Assembly: GCA_049414205.1 (NCBI GenBank)
Contig: JBMSGE010000080.1
Span: 1 to 6,088, forward strand
Source: Nitrosomaritimum sp049414205
GTDB taxonomy: Archaea; Thermoproteota; Nitrososphaeria; Nitrososphaerales; Nitrosopumilaceae
Length of the DNA: 6,088 nt
Reading direction: 5' to 3'
Part shown: positions 1-4,975 of the stretch, piece after piece
How the letters are laid out: each line of letters begins with the position of its first letter
How positions within the stretch are numbered: position 1 is the first letter of the stretch
Translations under genes and position numbers: made by a program
The notes under the pieces: model-generated
The model's input: the letters and a program-made list of their open reading frames with translations, nothing else
The model's database searches: none
What the model was told of the DNA's origin: nothing

Positions 1-1100
1 TTTGTTCCTATTTCTTTAACTCTTACATCGAGTTTTTCAAGAAGAGTTTTGTTTAGTCCTTCACCATACACATCGACTCTTGCTGCAATCACTGCCTTTG
101 CTGCAATTGCTCTTGCAATTTTTCCTCTCTGCCATCTTGGTGCAGCGTGAACCATGGTATGTTGGAATAATAATCCGTGCTTTGGTGGTTGGGCACCTGT
201 CTTTAATGATCTAAACAAGGCTTTTTCAGCTCCAATTACTTGAATAGTACTTGCAGGCATTGATGCTAGTTTTGATAAACTTCCGGCTCTTCCAAGAATT
301 CTTGCACCAACAGCATGTCCTAATATTGCTGAAAGATTTGGAGCAACAATCTCCATCTCTGACTCTACGTGCTCTTCAAGATTCTTTCTGAGGTCATGAA
401 GTTCTAACATTTGTTTGGCCATTGATTGAACAATTTTTAGATTTTTTTCTGAAATGTCTCCTCCTCTACTTTTTTCAGATACTAGAGAAAGCATCTCTAC
501 TTTAGAATCAGGAAAACCTGCATCTTCAAAAACTTTTTTTGTTAAAGAGTCACGTTTTCCTGCAAGAACAATCTGTGCATATCCATTAATACTATCAATT
601 ACATTTTCTAATTCTGGAAAGTGAAGTCCGTACCATTCTCTTAATCTTGAACTAAGCGCGTTAGCAATCTTATCTACTTCATCTAGAGAATTAATAGCCT
701 GAATGATGTGTAAATCTGGACTTTCTGATACTGTTGTAACTTTAGAAGAAGAAAGTCCTATGGCAAATTCTCTTAATTTACTGAGACTATCTGGAATATT
801 TTCTGCAAATCCTGAATCGACAATGATTTGAGGTTTGGATGATTGAATATCTTCTAATTCTTGTTCTTCCATTAGTTGAATGTCGATAGAATTTTTTTTC
901 AACATGGTAACTAGAGCTGAATCATTGGTTGCTACTCCTCTTTGCAAAGGTACAAGATAGTCAACTAGCTCATCGAATGTTGCTTGTTTATTTTTAATAG
1001 CGAGATAATCTTTGACTGGATCAGAAAAGGGGAAGGCTTTTTCCAGCTTACCTTCATTGAAAACTGAGATTCCAAATTCTGTTAAAATTACAGAATGCAT
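1..1100 (-). CDS. nop5: Nop5/Nop56-family C/D-box sRNP core protein (3' end beyond left edge)
   Basis: Archaeal Nop5 is the scaffold of the C/D-box small RNP. It bridges L7Ae bound to the guide RNA and the 2'-O-methyltransferase fibrillarin, directing rRNA (and some tRNA) methylation in the cytoplasm. Reading leftward from ATG at 1100-1098, 366 codons are open to the edge. Residues about 1-115 fit the fibrillarin-binding N-terminal domain. Residues about 120-245 are a helical, charged stretch fitting the coiled coil. Residues about 250-345 are the NOP domain, with the signature seen as NLSAILGHAVGARILGRAGS, then IQVIGAEKALFRSL, PPKHGLLFQH and RGKIARAIAAK. The product ends in ...VKEIGT at the edge, so only the usually charged tail should be missing. 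Fibrillarin (flpA) is often the downstream neighbour of nop5 in archaea and may lie just off the left edge; that is inference. The ATG start is supported by a TATA-like element 26 nt upstream. Identity is secure; the archaeal protein is equally called Nop56/58-like. Confidence 0.95.
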   Translation of the reverse strand, partial: MHSVILTEFGISVFNEGKLEKAFPFSDPVKDYLAIKNKQATFDELVDYLVPLQRGVATNDSALVTMLKKNSIDIQLMEEQELEDIQSSKPQIIVDSGFAENIPDSLSKLREFAIGLSSSKVTTVSESPDLHIIQAINSLDEVDKIANALSSRLREWYGLHFPELENVIDSINGYAQIVLAGKRDSLTKKVFEDAGFPDSKVEMLSLVSEKSRGGDISEKNLKIVQSMAKQMLELHDLRKNLEEHVESEMEIVAPNLSAILGHAVGARILGRAGSLSKLASMPASTIQVIGAEKALFRSLKTGAQPPKHGLLFQHTMVHAAPRWQRGKIARAIAAKAVIAARVDVYGEGLNKTLLEKLDVRVKEIGT

Positions 1101-1121
1101 GACTAGTTGATTCTAAGTCTC

Positions 1122-1131
1122 CTTTAAAAAA
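1122..1131 (-). promoter_or_regulatory. TATA-like element of nop5
   Basis: On the minus strand this reads TTTTTTAAAG, centred about 26 nt upstream of the Nop5 ATG at 1100. That spacing places the transcription start at or very near the ATG, suggesting a leaderless mRNA. The AAAGGAG partly inside the box looks like a ribosome binding site but lies too far from the ATG (about 17 nt) to act as one. Confidence 0.55.
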
Positions 1132-1158
1132 GGTAACAAATTGGATCTGGCTCAACTG

Positions 1159-1166
1159 TTATATTC
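1159..1166 (+). promoter_or_regulatory. TATA-like element of pyrDK
   Basis: TTATATTC is centred about 26 nt upstream of the GTG at 1189, the normal TATA-to-start distance in archaea. A leaderless pyrD transcript starting at or beside the GTG is therefore likely. It lies in the 88-bp divergent spacer shared with nop5, with about 27 bp between the two TATA elements, so the two preinitiation complexes would sit close together. Confidence 0.5.
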
Positions 1167-1188
1167 GAAGCTAGGTGTATGATTCAAA

Positions 1189-2100
1189 GTGGAAGCCAAT
1201 TTAGCTACTTCGGTAGGCAAAATTAATCTGAAACGTCCAGCAATGCTTGCCTCAGGAATTTTAGGTATTTCTTTAGATGTTTTTAATCGACTTTATAGAT
1301 CAGGTGCAGGTGCAGTAGTAACCAAATCCCTTAGTAAAGAACCATGGGAAGGATATCCGAACCCAACAATTTTCAGTGTTAATGAAGGTGGTTGGATAAA
1401 TGCAGTAGGCCTTTCAAATCCAGGCGCTCCGTATTTTGCAAAAATGATTCAACCTAACCAAGATGTTCCAATTATTGTAAGTCTTGTTGGTTCTATTCCA
1501 GAAGATTTTGAAACTATGGTAAAGGAATTCTCAAACTGTAATGTTACTGCTTTTGAATTGAACTTGTCTTGCCCTCATGTTGCAAAGGTTGGACTGGAAG
1601 TTGGTGATGATCCAGAACTGGTAAAAAAAATTGTCAGCAGTGTAAAACAATCTACAAATGTGCCTGTTATTGCAAAGGTTGGCTTGGGAACTACACACTA
1701 TCTTGATACTGTAGGCACTGCAATTGACTCTGGAATTGATGCAATAACTGCAATAAACACAGTTAGAGCAATGGCAATTGATGTTGAAACTCAAAGACCT
1801 ATTCTAAGTAACAAATTTGGCGGATTGTCTGGAACTCCAATAAAACCCATAGCCCTAAGGTGCGTATATGAAATTTCTTCAAAATATGATATCCCAATTA
1901 TTGGGTGTGGTGGTGTATCTACATGGGAAGATGCTGTTGAATTTTTTCTTGCAGGTGCATCTGCAATTCAAGTTGGTAGTGCTGTGGGGGATAGATGGGT
2001 TGATGTGTTCAATGAAATCAACAACGGAATATTACAATATATGCAAAAAAAAGGAATTTCAAAAATAGAGGAGATGGTTGGACTTGCAAAGAAATCTTAA
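1189..2100 (+). CDS. pyrD: Dihydroorotate dehydrogenase, class 1B catalytic subunit
   Basis: FMN-dependent oxidation of dihydroorotate to orotate, the fourth step of UMP synthesis, in the cytoplasm. The 303 residues match the usual length and form one TIM barrel. Visible landmarks are ASGILG (21-26), TKS with the FMN/substrate lysine K46, NAVGLSNPG (71-79), and NLSCPH (125-130), where C128 is at the catalytic-base position. Cysteine there marks class 1; class 2 membrane enzymes have serine. Further on are IAKVG with K163, INT (N190), GGLSGTPIKP (211-220) and the phosphate-binding GCGGVSTWEDA and QVGSA segments. The usual CPN is CPH here. Start: the frame has a stop at 1180-1182, so GTG 1189 is the first possible start; the next, ATG at residue 19, would cut into the conserved N-terminus. 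The overlapping pyrK downstream indicates the NAD-linked 1B heterotetramer rather than the fumarate-linked 1A form. Confidence 0.96.
   Translation: MEANLATSVGKINLKRPAMLASGILGISLDVFNRLYRSGAGAVVTKSLSKEPWEGYPNPTIFSVNEGGWINAVGLSNPGAPYFAKMIQPNQDVPIIVSLVGSIPEDFETMVKEFSNCNVTAFELNLSCPHVAKVGLEVGDDPELVKKIVSSVKQSTNVPVIAKVGLGTTHYLDTVGTAIDSGIDAITAINTVRAMAIDVETQRPILSNKFGGLSGTPIKPIALRCVYEISSKYDIPIIGCGGVSTWEDAVEFFLAGASAIQVGSAVGDRWVDVFNEINNGILQYMQKKGISKIEEMVGLAKKS
2068..2073 (+). promoter_or_regulatory. Ribosome binding site of pyrK, inside pyrD
   Basis: GAGGAG lies within the last codons of pyrD, four bases before TTG 2078 and ten before a second in-frame TTG at 2084. It resembles the archaeal Shine-Dalgarno sequence and, with no room for a promoter, supports translation of pyrK from the pyrD message. 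It does not by itself choose between the two TTG codons. Confidence 0.5.
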
Positions 2101-2896
2101 TCATACCACAATATGTACAATTGAAAAAGTAATAGATGAAACACCTACTGTTAGAACTCTGATATTTTCTGACGAAGTAATGTCAAATGTTTTACCGGGA
2201 CAATTTGCAATGGTTTGGATTCCTGGAATAAACGAATTACCTATGAGTGTAATGATTTCTAAAGAAAGTGGCAAAGCTGCATTTACTGTAAGAAAACATG
2301 GTGCTGCATCAACTGGATTGTTTAATCTCAAAGAAGGACAACAGATTGGAGTCCGTGGTCCATATGGTAACTCTTTTGATTTAAAAAATGGCAAAATCTT
2401 GCTTGTTGGCGGAGGAACTGGACTTGTTCCAATGATGAGGTTGATTACAACTGTCAAACCCAATGATGATGTAACTCTATTAATTGGAGCAAAATCCAAA
2501 GATGAGGTCTTTTTTGAGGATCTGGCAAATGATTTGCTGAAAAATAATCCTCACAAAGTTATCGTAACTACTGATGATGGATCTTATGGGGAAAAAGGAT
2601 TTGTCACAGATATGGTCGAAAAATTGCTAGAACGAGAAAATTTTGATGGAGTATATACATGCGGACCAGAAATAATGATGTACAAAACTGTTCAAATTGC
2701 AAATTCAAAGAAAACTTTTGTCCAAGCAAGCCTTGAGCGAATGATGAAATGCGGTGTAGGTATTTGTGGAAGCTGCTGCGTTGGAGAAGACTTGGTTTGT
2801 CGTGATGGAACCGTTTTTGATGGCGATCATCTGGCATCTAACAAAGAATTTGGTCATTTTTTCAGAAATAAGGCTGGAATTTTAGAAAATTATTAG
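2078..2896 (+). CDS. pyrK: Dihydroorotate dehydrogenase electron-transfer subunit
   Basis: PyrK takes electrons from PyrD's FMN through a [2Fe-2S] cluster and FAD to NAD+, completing the class 1B enzyme. Residues about 10-100 form the ferredoxin-reductase-like FAD barrel, with LPMS (54-57) at the flavin-binding position and a second segment FTVRKHGAASTG (69-80), then GVRGPYGNSF (91-100). The nucleotide-binding half follows, with GGGTGLVPM (111-119) and YTCGPEIM (193-200). The C-terminal cluster ligands are C225, C230, C233 and C241 in KCGVGICGSCC...VC; C234 is an additional adjacent cysteine. The length of 272 aa is close to the family norm. The reading frame overlaps pyrD by 23 bp and begins with TTG, supported by GAGGAG just upstream; TTG 2084 is an alternative and no ATG is available near the conserved start. 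No promoter is visible, so it is co-transcribed with pyrD. LPMS replaces the RPxS common in bacterial PyrK. Identity is secure, the exact start less so. Confidence 0.95.
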   Translation: MDLQRNLNHTTICTIEKVIDETPTVRTLIFSDEVMSNVLPGQFAMVWIPGINELPMSVMISKESGKAAFTVRKHGAASTGLFNLKEGQQIGVRGPYGNSFDLKNGKILLVGGGTGLVPMMRLITTVKPNDDVTLLIGAKSKDEVFFEDLANDLLKNNPHKVIVTTDDGSYGEKGFVTDMVEKLLERENFDGVYTCGPEIMMYKTVQIANSKKTFVQASLERMMKCGVGICGSCCVGEDLVCRDGTVFDGDHLASNKEFGHFFRNKAGILENY

Positions 2897-2911
2897 GTTT
2901 AACCAGCAAGG

Positions 2912-2923
2912 TTTAAAATAAAT
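2912..2923 (+). promoter_or_regulatory. Probable TATA element of the radical SAM gene
   Basis: TTTAAAATAAAT lies in the 42-bp spacer after pyrK and matches the archaeal box A well. Its centre is about 21-24 nt before GTG 2939 and 30-33 nt before ATG 2948, so the expected transcription start falls between the two candidate start codons and does not settle which is used. The element argues that this gene has its own promoter in addition to any read-through from pyrDK. Confidence 0.5.
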
Positions 2924-2938
2924 CAGGAAATTATTGCC

Positions 2939-4672
2939 GTGAAGGAGATGGGCAATCCAAAAATTGTTCTAACAGCTGATAGAACCCTAATGTCACCATA
3001 TCGTGGTTTATCTTTGGCCACATTTTTTGGATGTGCACCTGCAATAGACCCTCATAGAGACAAAAACAGCTTTTGGTACAAAATTTTAAGAAATCAAGTC
3101 ACTCCGAAAATTCTCTTTGATTTTATCTGCAATTACATTCCTCATACTAACGGCGTTGCAAATTTTGCTCCATATGGTCTAAGAAAATTAGAGGCTGGCT
3201 TACTCCGAGACGGTTTTAGAAGAGATGAAGTTGTTGTAGCCCATCCTGATCACATTGAAAAATTCATTGGTCCTGACACCCAAGTGGTTGGAACTTATGA
3301 GATGGATCCTCTAGGCATGGGTCCTGTAACTATGACATTTACTTATGGCAGAAAACAAATTTCATACGATGAACTGTATAACACTGAACTTCATCACAGA
3401 ATTAAAGCAGCTAAAGAAAAAACTGGAAGCAAAGCAAAGGTAATTTCTGGTGCATCTGGCACATGGCAATACAATTACGATCCTGAAAAAATTCAAGAAT
3501 TTGGAATTTATGCAATACTAGAAGGCGAACTTGGAGGAATTGCTCCAGAAATTGATGGACATGCTGGTCGTTTCTTTAACTATTTGATGAATGGCGATTT
3601 TGAAAATATGGATCCTTTCAGAAAGCGAAGTGACTTTAAAGTAAACATTAAAGAATTTGAAAGAAACGGGAAAAAAATTCACGGAAGATTTGTAAATTTC
3701 TGGGACAGACCTGAACTTGAAGAAATTCCAGACATTATAGAACCAAGTATGCATGGAATGGTTGAAGTAATGAGAGGCTGTGGTCGAGGTTGTAAATTCT
3801 GTGATGTAACTCTTAGATCCCTGCGTTATTATCCTCCAGAGAAAGTAAAAAAAGAAATCGAAGTAAACATGAAAAAAGGTGGCTCTACTTCTGCGTGGAT
3901 TCACAGCGATGATATCTTCGTCTATGGAATGGATCCAAGAACCTCAAAGGGAATGGAGCCAAACCGTGAGGCATTAGAAGAACTTTTCACTGCAATAATG
4001 TCTACTGGAGTAAAACATACCAATCCAACACATGGAACTTTGGCAGGTGCAATTGCCGACGAAAAACTAATTCCTAATCTATCCAAAATTATTAAATCCG
4101 GACCAGAGAACATGACTGGCGTTCAAGCAGGATTTGAAACAGGTAGCTTGAGATTAATTGAAAAATATGCTGACAGAAAACTGGCTCCTTATCGCCCAGA
4201 AGAATGGCATTGGGTGGTTAAAGAAGGAGTTAAGACACTTAACAAACACTATTGGGTTCCAGCATTTACATTGATTATGGGTCTAGATAACGATGAAACT
4301 CCAGAAGATTCATGGGAGACAATTAGTCTGATTAGCGAACTAGAACATGAACAGCCAGGGTCTATGTTTACTACCACTGCACTAACTTTTGTTCCAATTG
4401 GCCTACTCGAAAAATCTGATTTCTTTAACATTGGCAACGAAATGACTCCTGCTCAATTAGGAGTGTTGTACAAGACTTGGCAACACAATTTCAAATATGG
4501 AATTCAAAAATTCATGAACAAAACAGGAGCTAAAGGGCCTCAAAAATACCTCTTCAATGGAATCGCAAGAGCACTTGGCGGAGTTCCTTTGGGCGCAATG
4601 GAAAAATATGCCAGAAACAAGAGTAGAGAGCACGAGCAAGTTATAGAGAAAGTCAAAGCCAAATATTGGTAA
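2939..4672 (+). CDS. Radical SAM protein with cobalamin-binding-like N-terminal region, function unknown
   Basis: A 577-residue radical SAM enzyme. CGRGCKFC (C281, C285, C288) is the CxxxCxxC motif binding the [4Fe-4S] cluster that cleaves S-adenosylmethionine. The following barrel includes TNPTHGTL (361-368), a GFETGS segment (398-403) and FTLIMGLDNDETPED (443-457), in the order seen in the COG1032-type, B12-binding radical SAM group. Upstream, residues about 80-215 resemble that group's Rossmann-like cobalamin domain: LEAGLLRDGF (84-93), YEMDPLGMGPV (120-130), VISGASGTW (168-176) and YAILEGELGG (191-200), analogous to the family's GEGE segment. The cobalamin-ligating DxHxxG is absent, so any B12 would bind without a protein histidine. 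The first block, IVLTADRTLMSPYRGL, appears characteristic of an archaeal subfamily. No transmembrane segment is evident. GTG 2939 gives the longest frame; ATG 2948 (MGNPKIV...) is equally plausible. The substrate is unknown. Archaeal lipid modification, such as GDGT ring formation, is possible because known ring synthases belong to this broad group; that is speculation. Confidence 0.88.
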   Translation: MKEMGNPKIVLTADRTLMSPYRGLSLATFFGCAPAIDPHRDKNSFWYKILRNQVTPKILFDFICNYIPHTNGVANFAPYGLRKLEAGLLRDGFRRDEVVVAHPDHIEKFIGPDTQVVGTYEMDPLGMGPVTMTFTYGRKQISYDELYNTELHHRIKAAKEKTGSKAKVISGASGTWQYNYDPEKIQEFGIYAILEGELGGIAPEIDGHAGRFFNYLMNGDFENMDPFRKRSDFKVNIKEFERNGKKIHGRFVNFWDRPELEEIPDIIEPSMHGMVEVMRGCGRGCKFCDVTLRSLRYYPPEKVKKEIEVNMKKGGSTSAWIHSDDIFVYGMDPRTSKGMEPNREALEELFTAIMSTGVKHTNPTHGTLAGAIADEKLIPNLSKIIKSGPENMTGVQAGFETGSLRLIEKYADRKLAPYRPEEWHWVVKEGVKTLNKHYWVPAFTLIMGLDNDETPEDSWETISLISELEHEQPGSMFTTTALTFVPIGLLEKSDFFNIGNEMTPAQLGVLYKTWQHNFKYGIQKFMNKTGAKGPQKYLFNGIARALGGVPLGAMEKYARNKSREHEQVIEKVKAKYW

Positions 4673-4681
4673 TTTCCAAAT

Positions 4682-4689
4682 ACATAAAT
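4682..4689 (+). promoter_or_regulatory. TATA-like element of rps30e
   Basis: ACATAAAT is centred 26-27 nt before ATG 4712 in the 39-bp spacer after the radical SAM gene. The spacing predicts transcription starting at the ATG, and no Shine-Dalgarno-like sequence precedes it, so the message is probably leaderless. Confidence 0.5.
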
Positions 4690-4711
4690 TCACTAAGTAT
4701 CAGGTTTAATC

Positions 4712-4894
4712 ATGGCAACTCACGGTTCGCTAACAAAAGCTGGAAAAGTTAGAGGTCAAACTCCTAAAGTTGAAGGTAGAAAAATCACTGGTACTAATTC
4801 TAGTCTCAGAAACAAAAGTAACTTCAAAAAGCGATTTGTATTAGGAAGATTCCCTGGACAAAATAAACCAGGCCAAAGAAGAAGAAAACGATAG
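4712..4894 (+). CDS. rps30e: Small-subunit ribosomal protein eS30
   Basis: eS30 is a small basic protein of the archaeal and eukaryotic 30S/40S body, near the decoding region. The 60-residue product begins MATHGSLTKAGKVRGQTPKV, matching the conserved THGSLxxAGKVRxQTPK start of the family. It has the conserved basic middle and ends with GRFPGQNKPGQRRRKR, rich in arginine and lysine for rRNA contact. Archaeal eS30 is a stand-alone protein, unlike the eukaryotic form made as a fusion to a ubiquitin-like domain, and there is no fusion here. ATG 4712 is the only sensible start and has a TATA-like element at leaderless spacing. It sits alone between an enzyme gene and radA, with its own promoter and a T-rich stretch after its stop. 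Confidence 0.96.
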   Translation: MATHGSLTKAGKVRGQTPKVEGRKITGTNSSLRNKSNFKKRFVLGRFPGQNKPGQRRRKR

Positions 4895-4895
4895 A

Positions 4896-4909
4896 TTTCA
4901 TTTATTTTA
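4896..4909 (+). terminator. T-rich stretch after rps30e, possible archaeal terminator
   Basis: Just after the TAG stop, the plus strand reads TTTCATTTATTTTA, interrupted T clusters without an obvious hairpin. Archaeal RNA polymerase can terminate on T-rich tracts alone. The location between rps30e and the radA promoter suits a terminator, but the run is interrupted, so this is tentative. Confidence 0.35.
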
Positions 4910-4945
4910 TCAGCGTCAGTACGATCATCTCTTAAAACAATAAGG

Positions 4946-4953
4946 TTATAAAG
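4946..4953 (+). promoter_or_regulatory. TATA box of radA
   Basis: TTATAAAG is the clearest TATA box in the window. Its centre is about 25-26 nt before ATG 4975, so transcription should begin at or beside the start codon and radA is probably leaderless. Its last two bases overlap the palindrome that fills the spacer. Confidence 0.65.
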
Positions 4954-4975
4954 TACAGTACCGTACTATACCGTA
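4952..4975 (+). promoter_or_regulatory. Candidate operator in the radA promoter: palindrome plus direct repeats
   Basis: AGTACAGTACCGTACT (4952-4967) equals its own reverse complement at 14 of 16 positions. The heptamer TACCGTA occurs at 4959-4965 and again at 4969-4975, exactly 10 bp apart, so both copies face the same side of the helix; a related TACAGTA is at 4954-4960. The elements fill the space between the TATA box and the start codon. In archaeal promoters that position would block polymerase if a protein bound. No regulator is identified and function is inferred only from pattern and location. Confidence 0.35.

Noticed and set aside
1179..1226. A 15-codon ATG frame (MIQSG...) overlapping the pyrD start, possible leader peptide
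   Set aside because: The TATA spacing predicts transcription starting near 1189, after this ATG. The frame has no leader-peptide character and no attenuator structure.
1531..1794. Minus-strand open frame opposite pyrD
   Set aside because: It lies wholly inside a gene with strong family motifs and encodes a Cys/Asn-rich product with no recognisable features, so it is a shadow frame.
1868..2068. Plus-strand 66-codon frame inside pyrD
   Set aside because: It is out of frame with the conserved FMN-binding end of PyrD and has no start signal or plausible protein composition.
2101..2837. Two minus-strand frames (2101-2499 and 2604-2837) opposite pyrK
   Set aside because: The plus strand encodes clear FAD, NAD and [2Fe-2S] motifs over the same bases; the antisense products look random.
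2896..2904. GGTTTAACC inverted repeat after pyrK as an intrinsic terminator
   Set aside because: Four-base arms with a one-base centre cannot form a stable hairpin, and no T-run follows.
3518..4693. Four minus-strand frames opposite the radical SAM gene
   Set aside because: They overlap the cluster motif and barrel of a well-supported protein. The product of 3518-3904 is aromatic-rich in the way antisense translation of Lys/Glu-rich genes usually is.
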